DNA of 64,000 nucleotides from Anatilimnocola floriformis (GCF_024256385.1 NZ_JAMLFW010000002.1:1922001-1986000), one strand, 5' to 3'; numbered from the stretch's first letter, positions 16,734-25,600 are shown. Made by a program: numbers and translations. The notes: generated from the letters alone by a model not told the origin.

Positions 16734-17130
16734 GAAATCAGCGCCAGCGTGGGCGGCTACTGGATCTCGACATCTCTGACCTAAGTTGTCACCACATACG
16801 CATTTAATTAGCGGGTGATCTTTCTCAATTAGGTCGATGTTTTTGAAAATGACAGTCGTCGCGGCGCTACCCGTGCGCGCTGAGAGCAACCGACCGATTT
16901 CGAATGGAGTACCGCCGGGCAGGGTTTTGTTCGCGTGCGAATAATCTGCTCTGGTTATAAAAAGGTTATGGACTTGGCCCGATATAACCGCCATGTTTTG
17001 TCGCAAAGCGTTGGATGGAAAGTCTTTGCCGAATCGCAGAAAATTTGATAACCTGTTATATATTCCACCGCGCGGATTCAAGACTGCTACGGTGGCGAAG
17101 AGTAGGGGCTGGCCTCGGGCTAGTGGTTGA
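16734..17130. other. AT-richer non-coding gap, possible gene remnant
   Basis: About 400 bp of lower GC content than the surroundings. A minus-strand frame (roughly 16760-17060) reads without stops and includes GQVHNLFITRADYSHANKTL, but I recognise no family, codon use is atypical, and its 3' end runs into the palindromic repeat. I treat it as a possible remnant of a transferred gene. Runs such as GGTTATAAAAAGGTTATGG (near 16953) are present, but there is no clear promoter. Confidence 0.35.
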
Positions 17131-17979
17131 TCATTGGGCTTTCGCGCGCTTGAGCAGTTTCTTCGCGGCAAAGTACCATTCGCCTTCTTGGTGTCGCCAG
17201 ACGCGAGTGCCGCGGCGGTATTGGTGCAGAATGTCTTGTAGGATCTTGATGGCTTCCGGGTTTCGGCGCGTCGCGAGCAGGAACTCGGCGTAGTAGTAGC
17301 GCGATGCTTCGCTGCGACGTTGCTTCAGCAGTTCCTGGAACTGACTCTCGGCTTGGTTGTTTTCGCCTTGCGCGCCGAGCAAGCGGGCCTGGTGCAGTTT
17401 GTAGCGGGCTTGAAACTCACTGGAGCGCTCGGGAGTGATGCGGGCCGCGATGGTAACCGCTTCGGCGACGCGACCGGCTGCTAGGTGAGCTTGTGAGAGT
17501 CGCAGCAGCAGTTCGCCGTCGTCCTTGAACGCCCCCTGCAAGCCATCGGCGAGAACATCGCACTCAGCGCCGTACTGCTCCGCCGCGTGCAACTCTTCGG
17601 CGAGCAGGAAGCGATTCTTCACGGTTGGAGCGTATTCGAGTTGTTCGCGGCGATGAGCAATTCGCTGCGCGGGGCTTTTGAGTTTCCACAAGAACGACTC
17701 CCAGTTCAGCTTGCCGAACGTGGGGCGAACTTCGAGGAAGACATAGGCCGCGATGCCGATGAACGGAAAGCCCATGATGACCCAGATCCACCAGTACGGC
17801 CGGCCCGTGCGAATCGCATGGATCACGCAAAACAATTGCACACCGACCAGCAGCCAGCCGAACGACGAAAAGAAGATCCAATACGCCGGCCAGTATTGTT
17901 CGATGCCATGCGGGCCAAAATCATGCGGCCCATGCAGGGGCGGAATGGGCGTTTCGGGAATGGCAGGAGTATCGTCCAC
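17131..17979 (-). CDS. Membrane-anchored TPR protein
   Basis: 282 residues from GTG 17977-17979. Two hydrophobic segments (about 28-52, YWPAYWIFFSSFGWLLVGVQ; and 62-82, YWWIWVIMGFPFIGIAAYVF) resemble a PLDc_N-type membrane hairpin. The rest, about residues 115-275, is helical with TPR-like repeats (RFLLAEELHAAEQYGAE, LLRLSQAHLAAGRVAEA, EASRYYYAEFLLATRRNPEA). It resembles COG4700-type small TPR proteins and is probably a scaffold at the inner membrane. No partner gene is adjacent. Confidence 0.8.
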   Translation of the reverse strand: MDDTPAIPETPIPPLHGPHDFGPHGIEQYWPAYWIFFSSFGWLLVGVQLFCVIHAIRTGRPYWWIWVIMGFPFIGIAAYVFLEVRPTFGKLNWESFLWKLKSPAQRIAHRREQLEYAPTVKNRFLLAEELHAAEQYGAECDVLADGLQGAFKDDGELLLRLSQAHLAAGRVAEAVTIAARITPERSSEFQARYKLHQARLLGAQGENNQAESQFQELLKQRRSEASRYYYAEFLLATRRNPEAIKILQDILHQYRRGTRVWRHQEGEWYFAAKKLLKRAKAQ

Positions 17980-18143
17980 AACACAACTCGATGCAGGGTT
18001 GAGATTGACGGAAGAAGTTTAAATGGGGTTATTGAAGGACGCAAACTTTGCGCGGCGCTTTGCAATTGGTTCCGGTCGCTGCCACCGCAGAGAGGTAAGA
18101 ACTCACGTTGTGGACTCGGCATCGCGGACGAATCCGCCTTCGT

Positions 18144-18216
18144 GAATGGTGCTGTCGCACGTTGCCGATAAGTTCGTCGATTTCGCCCAAGCCCTCGCTC
18201 ACGCGTCGGGCTACCT
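18144..18216. repeat. Partial copy (B) of the long palindromic element
   Basis: GAATGGTGCTGTCGCACG (18144 on) and CCCTCGCTCACGCGTCGGG (about 18192-18210) followed by CTACCT repeat the interior and right arm of the element at 6517-6706 in the same order. The left arm is absent, so this is a half element. It lies in the 17980-18320 gap upstream of the GAF-PP2C gene, where it could supply or disrupt regulatory sequence. Confidence 0.65.
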
Positions 18217-18438
18217 TCGTTGCTTCGCGACGAGCGTTCATAGGCGGTGCGAGTTGAGTTCTGAGGGGCCGATTATAGGGCGCGAATCGCTGCCACGCAT
18301 TTTTTCTGGTTGGCGGGCCGATGGAACCTGTAGCGATCATGGAAGCTGGATGGCCTGCGGTGTTTTTGATGCTGCGGGGGCGCGATCGTCGTTGAGAACA
18401 ATGGACTGCCCGTTTGGCGCATTACGCTCAAGACAACC

Positions 18439-20061
18439 GTGGCTCAAAACCCCGCCTCTCAGAATCAAATTGCGCTCAAACTGCACATTGAGGAGCTCCC
18501 GGGCGCCGCGCCAGCGGGAGTCGTCGGCGATCCGCAGTTTCTGCTGCTGAGCGAAGCCTTTGCCCGGGCCACCGGTTGGCAACTGCAGTATCACTTCGGC
18601 TGCGTGGATGATTGTGGTGAGCGCTGGAGCGCACCTGTCGCCGGCGGCGTGAATCAGGTCGGGCGGCTCGCGCTTGTGCCCGCGACTCCCGCGCAGGATG
18701 CGCAGCGAGGCAACTTCAAACCGGCTTGCGATCTGGAAGCGGCCCGTCCTTTGGCCCTGGCCATCGCCAACCTGATGGGCGAAGTGAATCAGACTCGTCA
18801 TGCCCTGTGGCAACGCGAAGCCGAACTTGCGGCCGGCGTACCGGTTGCGGTTCGTGCCGATGAACGAAATCATTTGGCCGAACGGCTGCAATGCGTGCTG
18901 CAAGGTGGCGCCGAAGCGCTGAACTGCGAAGCGGCAGCGCTCTATCTGCTGGATGAAGGAACTTCGACGCTTAAGTTGCGGGCGATGTGGGGCTTGCCGC
19001 AGAGCAAATTGCTCGAGCCCGCGCGTCAGTTGCGCGGCGCGGTCGCCGATCTCGAGGCGCTCGTCGGTCATGCGGTGGTGCTCGAAGATACTTCGCTGCT
19101 GCCGCATTGGCGCTGCCCCGAAGAAGACTTTGCCGCGGCTGTTTGCGTGCCGGTTTCGACGTCGTCGACGCCGCTCGGTACGCTGTGGCTCTTTAGCCGA
19201 TCGCAACGCGACTTCAGCGATTCGCAAACCAACTTGGCCGAGATCGTGGCGGGCCGCTTGGCTGCCGATCTCGAACGGGAGATGTTATTAACGGCCGGCG
19301 CGACGGCGAAACAAAACGATAAGCAGCTGGAAGTTGCCGCCCGGTGGCAGCAAGATCGTTTGCCCAGTGTCACGCCACTGCTGAATGAGTTCGAAGTCTC
19401 CGGCTGGACGCAGCAAGCCCACAATGTGGGCGGAGATTTCCACGATTGGACGGTTCTCAACGACGGCAGATTGGCGCTCGCGGTCGGCGACGCGCAGGGT
19501 GCGCCGCTGCAAGCCAGTTTGAATGCTGCCTCCGTGCAAGCCGCGCTGCGAGCTCACACGAGCTATCGGCACAGCGCCAAGGATTTGCTCTCGCGACTCA
19601 ACGACACGCTCTGGCAAGGCTCGGCTGGCGATCAGTTTGCGTCGTTTGGTTACGGCATCGTGAATCCTGAGTCCGGCGAAATCGATCTGGCCTTGGCAGG
19701 AACTGTTGCGGCTTGGATCATTCGCGAAAATTCACGCGAGCTGCTCGCGGCCGATGGCGCGCCGCTGGGTACAGGCATCGAACCGCCGATGAAAAATCTC
19801 ATCCTCACGCTCGAGCCGGGCGAACTCTTAGTGCTCCTCAGCAACGGTGTTCGCACGGCCACCGATCAGGCCGGCTTGCGAATTGGTGAAGCCGTGATGG
19901 CGGCTACGCTGCGGCGACATTGGTGTGAACCAGCCGAATCGTTGGCCGGTTGGTTGCGGCGATTGCTGGAGCGTGCTGGTTCTGCGATTGAAGACGATCG
20001 CAGCGTGCTGGTTTGCAAACGCCGGAATGAACCGCTGCCGCCGAGGAAGCGACGCCGCTAG
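18439..20061 (+). CDS. GAF domain-containing PP2C (SpoIIE-type) phosphatase
   Basis: 540 residues as called from GTG 18439. Residues about 140-280 form a GAF sensor domain (LNCEAAALYLLDEGTSTLKL, AAVCVPVSTSSTPLGTLWLF). Residues about 315-530 form a SpoIIE/PP2C serine phosphatase with the metal-binding blocks AHNVGGDFHDW, LALAVGDAQG, and SAIEDDRSVLVCKR at the end. Proteins of this type dephosphorylate anti-anti-sigma factors in response to a ligand. The real start may be ATG 18321: one extra G in the G5 run 18376-18380 separates a frame reading MEPVAIMEAGWPAVFLMLRG from the coding frame reading AIVVENNGLPVWRITLKTT. No RBS precedes GTG 18439. Confidence 0.85.
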   Translation: MAQNPASQNQIALKLHIEELPGAAPAGVVGDPQFLLLSEAFARATGWQLQYHFGCVDDCGERWSAPVAGGVNQVGRLALVPATPAQDAQRGNFKPACDLEAARPLALAIANLMGEVNQTRHALWQREAELAAGVPVAVRADERNHLAERLQCVLQGGAEALNCEAAALYLLDEGTSTLKLRAMWGLPQSKLLEPARQLRGAVADLEALVGHAVVLEDTSLLPHWRCPEEDFAAAVCVPVSTSSTPLGTLWLFSRSQRDFSDSQTNLAEIVAGRLAADLEREMLLTAGATAKQNDKQLEVAARWQQDRLPSVTPLLNEFEVSGWTQQAHNVGGDFHDWTVLNDGRLALAVGDAQGAPLQASLNAASVQAALRAHTSYRHSAKDLLSRLNDTLWQGSAGDQFASFGYGIVNPESGEIDLALAGTVAAWIIRENSRELLAADGAPLGTGIEPPMKNLILTLEPGELLVLLSNGVRTATDQAGLRIGEAVMAATLRRHWCEPAESLAGWLRRLLERAGSAIEDDRSVLVCKRRNEPLPPRKRRR

Positions 20062-20144
20062 AAAACACGCGCTGAAAATGTCGCATGCGAACGAATATTC
20101 ACTGCGACTAATTGTCACCCCATGACCGCGTAATTAGACTTCGA

Positions 20145-20165
20145 CCCTACATCTGTAGGGTTTTT
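20145..20165 (+). terminator. Intrinsic terminator after the GAF-PP2C gene
   Basis: CCCTAC (20145-20150), loop ATCT, GTAGGG (20155-20160), then five T. It ends 22 nt before the GTG start of the RTX protein, so it separates the two genes or attenuates the second. Confidence 0.7.
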
Positions 20166-20187
20166 GTCTACTAACGAAGGTCATCTC

Positions 20188-22491
20188 GTGAAGATTCGCA
20201 AGTCGCCGGTCAAGCCAGTTTTTTCGCGTCCGCGTGTTGAGCAACTCGAAAGTCGCGACTTGCTCGCCAATCTGGTGTGGGCGAATCGAGGACAAGCTTC
20301 CGATCGATTTGCTGAAGTCTTCGGCGCCAATGCGGAAGGTGCGCGGCGCGTGGTCGATGCCGTGCTCGCCTCGTGGGCCACCGTGCTGGTCAATCTCAAT
20401 CAACCGCCCGTCGATGCGCCGGCTGACCGCAATACGATCAGTTTCAACATCAGCATGTCGCAAACCGATCCAGATTTCGGCGGTGCTGCCGCCATCACTC
20501 GTTACGCATTTCCGACCGAAGCCGACAAAGCCGCCAATCGCAACGGTCATCCCATTGCCGGTGATTTTACGCTGAATCGCGGCACCGTCGGTCAACCCAA
20601 CAACGGCTGGTGGATCGATCCGACGCCGAACGAAAGTTCCGAGTTCACGAACATACTTAGCCCGTTCGCGGCCTCACGGCCCGACGATGCGGTCGGCGTG
20701 GATTTGTATGGCACGATCAATGCCGAGTTTGCTCACATCCTAGGGCTGTATGACACAGCTCCGGCCCGGTTGCCGACACCGCTGACCGGTACGGTTACCA
20801 AAACGACCATTCCCGATCAGGCACATGGCGGCGGCGTGGGATTTTATTATGTGTTTGACGGTCCGAGCGGCACGCATCTGCTGACGAGTTGGGACAGCGG
20901 CGGTGGTCCGCGCGGCCAAGATGTGAATGGCCCAACGCACACGGCTGGTCCGACGGCAGCGAATTATCCGGTCGCTTTCACCAGCCAATATCGCGGCGCG
21001 GTGAGTTTGCGCGGTGGCATGGATCCCGGCAACGCATCTTTGAGCGCCGGTGCCCGTGTGCTTGCGAGTGACAACGTCGCTCAAGTGCTCAAAGATGCCT
21101 ACGGCTACGAGATTCGCCTCCCTTCGACGATCCCTGGCGGCACGTTCAACGTGGGAGTCGCTGCCAACACGCTGAACGTGCGTGGCGGTCCAGATGGCGA
21201 CGGCCCGGCTGCGGCAGCTGCGAATGCCGCCGGCGCGGTTGGCAATCCGAACCTGCGCAACGACAACATCATCGCGGCCTATCGCGATAACGGTGGCGTG
21301 AGCGCGGATTCGATCACCCTGAAGCGCGATGGAAACGATGTGGTGGTGACGTATGACCTGGGCCGCGATGGCCCGGTGGGTGGTCTCGATTCGGATGGCG
21401 ACGGCAATGCGCCGCCGTTTGTGACGCGCGTGCCGCTCAGTTCGTTCACGTCGATCAAGCTCGACAGCGATGGCGGCAATGACACGATCACGCTTGATTT
21501 CAGCGGCGGTGATTTTCTCCCCGCCGGCGGTTTGCGATTCGACGGCGACCTCGGCGTGGATAAGCTGATCGTGACCGGCGCGACGACGTATCGCGTTGAT
21601 GGTGATGTGCTTACGCTGACAGGCTTAGGGACGGTTGCTCTCGATAGTGTGGCCGAATTGCAACTCGTGGGGACCGCGGCGGCAGATACTTTTGAAGTTC
21701 GCAACTGGGCCGGCGCGATCACGCTCGACGGCCAGGGTGGCAACGACAGCTACACGATCGACTGGTCAGCCGGCGCGAAGGGAACAGCGCGGATCGTCGA
21801 CAACGGCGGAACGGCTGACCAGGTGCAAGTGATCGGCACGGCAGGCGCCGATGCGATCCTGGTGACCGGTAGTGTGCTGCGATCGCTGGCGGCGGTTGTT
21901 GACTTCCGCAACACGGGGATTGAGCAACTGACGGTCGACGGTGGCGCTGGATCCGACACGATCTTGGTGCTGGGATCGCCAGTAGGGACGTTCGTGCGAC
22001 TGCTCGGCGGCCAAGGCAACGACGTGCTGCAGGGCTCCGATGGCTCAGAATTCATTTCAGGTGGCGATGGCAACGATATCATCACCACGGGCCAGGGTGA
22101 CGATCTGGTTCTCGGCGGCGCAGGCAACGATGTGATCACAACACTGCCGGGCATCAGCCGCAGCCTGGTGATCGGCGGCCTGGGAAGCGACACGATCACG
22201 GCAGGAGGCACCGGCACTCTGTTGATCGGCGGCACGACCAACTACGACAACAACGAAGCCGCTCTGCGCTCGCTGCTCGCCGTTTGGGCTCGCCGCGATT
22301 TGAGCTACGCCTTGCGTTTGGCTCAGCTACGCGTCGGCGGCGGAGCAAACGGCGCGAATGTCTTGACGGCTGCGACGGTCAAGGAAGACAACGCCCGCGA
22401 CATCCTCTTCGGCTCCGTTGGCCAAGATTGGTACTGGGCGACCGGGTTGGATTTGGTGGTGGGTAAGGCGGCGAATGAATTGGTGAACTGA
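20188..22491 (+). CDS. Secreted RTX-repeat protein with a degenerate metalloprotease-like domain
   Basis: 767 residues from GTG 20188, preceded by AAGG (20177-20180). The signature VEQLESRDLLANL (about residues 16-28) marks a planctomycete exoprotein. Residues about 30-310 resemble secreted metalloproteases of the NF038122 type in layout, with NAEFAHILGLYD where HExxHxxGLxD would be expected. The Glu (180) and second His (183) remain, but the first His is Ala (179). Residues about 430-690 are RTX/beta-roll repeats (GGQGNDVLQGS, GGDGNDIITTG, GGAGNDVITTL). The last ~85 residues match the C-terminal tail of the haloperoxidase at 473-2956. It is probably a surface or matrix protein; enzymatic activity is doubtful. 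Confidence 0.8.
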   Translation: MKIRKSPVKPVFSRPRVEQLESRDLLANLVWANRGQASDRFAEVFGANAEGARRVVDAVLASWATVLVNLNQPPVDAPADRNTISFNISMSQTDPDFGGAAAITRYAFPTEADKAANRNGHPIAGDFTLNRGTVGQPNNGWWIDPTPNESSEFTNILSPFAASRPDDAVGVDLYGTINAEFAHILGLYDTAPARLPTPLTGTVTKTTIPDQAHGGGVGFYYVFDGPSGTHLLTSWDSGGGPRGQDVNGPTHTAGPTAANYPVAFTSQYRGAVSLRGGMDPGNASLSAGARVLASDNVAQVLKDAYGYEIRLPSTIPGGTFNVGVAANTLNVRGGPDGDGPAAAAANAAGAVGNPNLRNDNIIAAYRDNGGVSADSITLKRDGNDVVVTYDLGRDGPVGGLDSDGDGNAPPFVTRVPLSSFTSIKLDSDGGNDTITLDFSGGDFLPAGGLRFDGDLGVDKLIVTGATTYRVDGDVLTLTGLGTVALDSVAELQLVGTAAADTFEVRNWAGAITLDGQGGNDSYTIDWSAGAKGTARIVDNGGTADQVQVIGTAGADAILVTGSVLRSLAAVVDFRNTGIEQLTVDGGAGSDTILVLGSPVGTFVRLLGGQGNDVLQGSDGSEFISGGDGNDIITTGQGDDLVLGGAGNDVITTLPGISRSLVIGGLGSDTITAGGTGTLLIGGTTNYDNNEAALRSLLAVWARRDLSYALRLAQLRVGGGANGANVLTAATVKEDNARDILFGSVGQDWYWATGLDLVVGKAANELVN

Positions 22492-22499
22492 GCCGCAAC

Positions 22500-22884
22500 C
22501 TACCAAATTGCACGGACCGGATAGCGCGAGAAAATTGCGTCGCTCGTGACGATGGCCATTCCCTCAGCGATGGCTTGCGCCGCCAGAATTCGATCGAATG
22601 GATCTCGATGGACTGGCGGCAGAGCGTTGAGTTGCAAAACGTGGCTTGTCTGAATCGGCAGTTCCTGGAATCCATGGCTCAGTTGATCGGCAATGATCTG
22701 AGCCAGAGAGCCGCGTAGCGCGAGCTTGCCGATTGAACTCTTGATCTGCATTTCCCAGATCGAGGCACTGCTGCACCAGCGTTCGTTCAGTGGATCAAGG
22801 ATCGCTTGATACGCAACTTGAGAGAGGTTCGCGGCATGGCTGTCCCACCAAATAAACGCCGTTGGTATCGAGCAGCAGTTTCAT
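22500..22884 (-). pseudogene. VapC-like PIN-domain toxin, frameshifted near the start
   Basis: ATG 22884-22882 reads MKLLLDTN and then leaves frame. Dropping one G of the pair at 22859-22860 gives AFIWWDSHAANLSQVAYQ, then SASIWEMQIKSSIGKLAL and HRDPFDRILAAQAIAEG, ending VTSDAIFSRYPVRAIW. All PIN-domain acidic residues (D6, the E of SIWEM, the D of RDPFD, the D of VTSD) are there in the joined product of about 127 residues. VapC toxins are Mg2+-dependent RNases. As written the toxin is inactive unless the extra G is a sequence error. It overlaps the antitoxin stop by one base (TAATG). Confidence 0.82.
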
Positions 22885-23108
22885 TACTGAGTCGGCCAAA
22901 CGTCTTCGGAAAGCGGCTCATCGAAGTCCGGTCCCATAACGATGGCGCCGGGATGTAAATCGGGAGTTGGCACGCCTCTCTTCATCACCGAAACAAGTTG
23001 TGCTTGCTCACCATTCGCGACAACGACGATCTCTTGCCCTGATTTAATCAGGGCAAGAGCTTCATGGAACCGCGCCGGCAGTTCATTCACATCAATCTCA
23101 GTGCGCAT
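22884..23108 (-). CDS. Phd/YefM (VapB-like) antitoxin
   Basis: 74 residues. MRTEIDVNELPARFHEALALI with GQEIVVVANGEQAQLVSV is the Phd/YefM DNA-binding fold (strand-helix-strand). The C-terminus (DFDEPLSEDVWPTQ) is the usual toxin-wrapping tail. It precedes the PIN toxin in one operon with a one-base overlap, so translation is probably coupled. The antitoxin should repress its own promoter just upstream (23109-23154). Confidence 0.85.
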   Translation of the reverse strand: MRTEIDVNELPARFHEALALIKSGQEIVVVANGEQAQLVSVMKRGVPTPDLHPGAIVMGPDFDEPLSEDVWPTQ

Positions 23109-23154
23109 CGGAAAAGCCTCCGAAGCTATTGTACCACCCGCGCTGCGAGGTTCG

Positions 23155-25074
23155 CTATTTCACCAACTTCTTCAGCTCGGTTTCAATCTCGCTGGCGTGG
23201 ATGTTGCGATTTACGACGCGACCGTTTTTGTCGATGAGGAGCATCGTGGGCAGCGAGAGAATGCCCATCTCGTTGGCCAGTCGGCTTTCGAGGCCCCCTT
23301 CGTCGTACAGTTGAGGCCAGGCGAGTTTCTTTTGCGTCACGAACGCTTTCGCGGTGTTGAGTTCATTGTCGAGATTCACGCCGACCGGGGCGAACTCCTT
23401 TGGATAGCGATTCAGTAGCGTACTGATGAGCGCCATGTCTTGTTTGCAGGGCTCGCACCAAGTGGCCCAGTATTGAACGAGAATCACTTTGCCGCGGTAG
23501 GCGCTGATGTCGAACTTGCGGCCATCGACCATGTTGCCTTGCAGTTGCATCGGTTTGCCAACCGACTCGAGACGGCGCTTGGCTCCAGTTGCCTTCTTGG
23601 CGATCTCGGTAGTGCCGAAGTCGGTCACGATTTTGCCGAACCACTCGACGGCTTTTTCATCGTCGCCGTTGAACTCATAGCCGATCGCCAGTTGCAGCAT
23701 GGCTTCGGCGGTGTCAGGGCTGGTGGAGTACTGTGAAATAAATGCTTCGAGGTTGTTCAGCCATTTCTTGTTGATTTTCGCAAAATCGGGCTCTTCGTTA
23801 CCCTTCGGCTGCAAGCTCAAGTTGTAGTCCGCCGACATTTGCCGGAATTCAACGAAGGGAACCAGATCCTTCAGCTTGGCGTCGCTCTTCACGGTTTCGA
23901 GTAATTTATCGAGACGGCGCACGCCGGCTGGATAATTGCCGGATTGAACAGCAGCCGACACGGTTTCGGCATATTGGCGAACCCAAATCGTGCGATCTTC
24001 GCCAGCCGTCAAACGGACGAGTTGATCGAGCACGTCGCAGCGATCGTTGTTTAGCTTGGCGAGTTGCGTCGGTGTGGCATTACCATTCAGCGATTTGTCG
24101 ATCTTTGCCAAGTCATCGATTTGCTTCTGAATTTCAGGGCTAATTCCGCGGTTTTCTGGCCCTTCTTCGCCACCGCGGCGTTCCGGTTCGGCTTGGAAGA
24201 AGTAACCAACGGCAGTTTGCGAGTTCGGATCGCTGAGCAAATTCTTCGGCAAATCGATCATCCGCCAACGATCGCCGACGCGAATCAACGTGCCGACAAT
24301 CAGCTGCGAAGTTTTGTCTTTGCTGTTCTGCACAATGGCAGTCACGTTGTCATAAACGACGATGTCTTTCGACGAACCGCCGCTGCCGGCCGTGACCACG
24401 CCAGGCTTACTCGCGCCGAAGGAGATCCACTCGGCGCCTTTGCCGATGAGCGTTTGTTTGCGAGCGGTGTCGGTGAATTTTTCCGCTGCGATCGCGAGCT
24501 TGGCTTTGATGTCGTCAGCGCGCTCGCTGCCGAGACCAAGCGTTTGCAGCTCATCAGCCGTGAGCAACAACCGCTGAAAGCGAGCGCCATCGGCTTCACG
24601 AATCGCGGTAACGAGCTCTTCGGTCACTTCTTCGGGCGAAATCGCTTTCCATTCGTCGATGCGACCGTCTTCGTTGGTGTCGACGCCGTGCCGAATGCCA
24701 GCCGTGCCGAGCCAACGATATTGGTCGGCTTTGTTGTTGAAATTGGCGTCAATATCGCGGTAAACCTCGATGCCGTTGGCGAAATAGCACCACTGATCGA
24801 CCTTGTTGTCGCCGTTGGTGTCGAGAAAACGGCGAAGAACCTGGCCGCCGGCGTCGCGAACCACCCAGCCGGTGATTCCCCCGACGGTTTCGACATCGAC
24901 TTTGCACTTGGCGATGTCGGCTTTTTCGGGCGAATCGAAGTCGATTCCCTGCTGTACGGGCATCAGGCGGAGAGCATCGGCAGCCGATGGCTGCTGAGCG
25001 CCGGCTGTTCCCAGAAACATGAGGGGAGCTGCGGCACCTGCCCAAAAACTCCAGCGGCGAAAAGATCGCAACAT
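23155..25074 (-). CDS. Secreted protein with C-terminal TlpA/ResA-like thioredoxin domain
   Basis: 639 residues. The signal peptide is MLRSFRRWSFWAGAAAPLMFLGTAGA. An N-terminal region of EF-hand-like/TolA-type repeats follows (DTNGDNKVDQW, DANFNNKADQYR, DTNEDGRIDEW), then a helical middle with TPR-like character (about 330-500). A thioredoxin fold of the TlpA/peroxiredoxin class (about 510-639) has the redox motif WCEPC in VQYWATWCEPCKQD and the cis-Pro loop SLPTMLLID. It probably works in the periplasm as a thiol-disulfide oxidoreductase. Planctomycetes carry several such proteins. AAGGAA lies near the ATG at 25072-25074. Confidence 0.88.
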   Translation of the reverse strand: MLRSFRRWSFWAGAAAPLMFLGTAGAQQPSAADALRLMPVQQGIDFDSPEKADIAKCKVDVETVGGITGWVVRDAGGQVLRRFLDTNGDNKVDQWCYFANGIEVYRDIDANFNNKADQYRWLGTAGIRHGVDTNEDGRIDEWKAISPEEVTEELVTAIREADGARFQRLLLTADELQTLGLGSERADDIKAKLAIAAEKFTDTARKQTLIGKGAEWISFGASKPGVVTAGSGGSSKDIVVYDNVTAIVQNSKDKTSQLIVGTLIRVGDRWRMIDLPKNLLSDPNSQTAVGYFFQAEPERRGGEEGPENRGISPEIQKQIDDLAKIDKSLNGNATPTQLAKLNNDRCDVLDQLVRLTAGEDRTIWVRQYAETVSAAVQSGNYPAGVRRLDKLLETVKSDAKLKDLVPFVEFRQMSADYNLSLQPKGNEEPDFAKINKKWLNNLEAFISQYSTSPDTAEAMLQLAIGYEFNGDDEKAVEWFGKIVTDFGTTEIAKKATGAKRRLESVGKPMQLQGNMVDGRKFDISAYRGKVILVQYWATWCEPCKQDMALISTLLNRYPKEFAPVGVNLDNELNTAKAFVTQKKLAWPQLYDEGGLESRLANEMGILSLPTMLLIDKNGRVVNRNIHASEIETELKKLVK

Positions 25075-25363
25075 GGCTTCCGTTCCTTACTTAAGTGCGA
25101 TTCTGGCGGCGGCAATCTCGGGCCGCGGGGCCAGGGTCGAGTGAACCAGCGCAATAAATTTCGTGTCTGTTCCGATATCCTGTTTTCGGCGGCCGGAGGG
25201 GCTGAAAACCAGAATCGCCGGCAACATTTCCGGATTGTATGGATTGCAAACCGCGAATTTCCAGAGAAATTTCAGAAACATTCGAGTTGCGGTGAAATCC
25301 CGTCGATAACTGGTTTTCTCGGCGTCACGCACCGGAATAACTGCCTCATTTGCACTGCCCCGT

Positions 25364-25393
25364 TTGACAGCGAAACAGGCGGTGATTTACAAT
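25364..25393 (+). promoter_or_regulatory. Strong sigma70-type promoter for tRNA-Ile/tRNA-Ala
   Basis: TTGACA (25364-25369), an 18-nt spacer, then TACAAT (25388-25393): a perfect -35 and five of six in the -10. The predicted start is about 25400, only 17 nt before tRNA-Ile. This shows that the tRNA pair is not transcribed from an upstream 16S gene. Confidence 0.75.
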
Positions 25394-25416
25394 TTGGAGC
25401 TTCCGATTTGCGGAAT

Positions 25417-25490
25417 GCGCGGCTAGCTCAGTTGGTTAGAGCGCGTCGCTGATAACGACGAGGTCACAAGTTCGAATCTTGTGCCGCGCA
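25417..25490 (+). tRNA. tRNA-Ile (GAT anticodon)
   Basis: 74 nt with acceptor GCGCGGC/GCCGCGC plus A, D-arm GCTC...GAGC, anticodon arm CGTCGCTGATAACGACG with anticodon GAT, and T-arm ACAAG-TTCGAAT-CTTGT. CCA is not encoded. It is normally found in the 16S-23S spacer; here it stands 857 nt before 23S with no 16S upstream. Confidence 0.95.
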
Positions 25491-25514
25491 CTGCAGGGTT
25501 TGGTTGGTTCTGTC

Positions 25515-25587
25515 GGGGACGTAGCTCAATTGGGAGAGCACTGCCTTTGCAAGGCAGGGGTTGAGGGTTCGACCCCCTTCGTCTCCA
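25515..25587 (+). tRNA. tRNA-Ala (TGC anticodon)
   Basis: 73 nt with acceptor GGGGACG/CGTCTCC plus A (one G-U pair), anticodon arm CTGCC-TTTGCAA-GGCAG with anticodon TGC, and T-arm GAGGG-TTCGACC-CCCTT. CCA is not encoded. It is 24 nt after tRNA-Ile, in the usual Ile-Ala order. Confidence 0.95.
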
Positions 25588-25600
25588 CTTTGGAATTGTT

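Noticed and set aside
16584-17171. A 195-residue minus-strand frame spanning the right end of the IS and the AT-rich gap
   Set aside because: It crosses the IS boundary and palindrome, so it cannot be an ancestral gene as a whole. No family was recognised and codon use is atypical. Only the inner part is mentioned, as a possible remnant.
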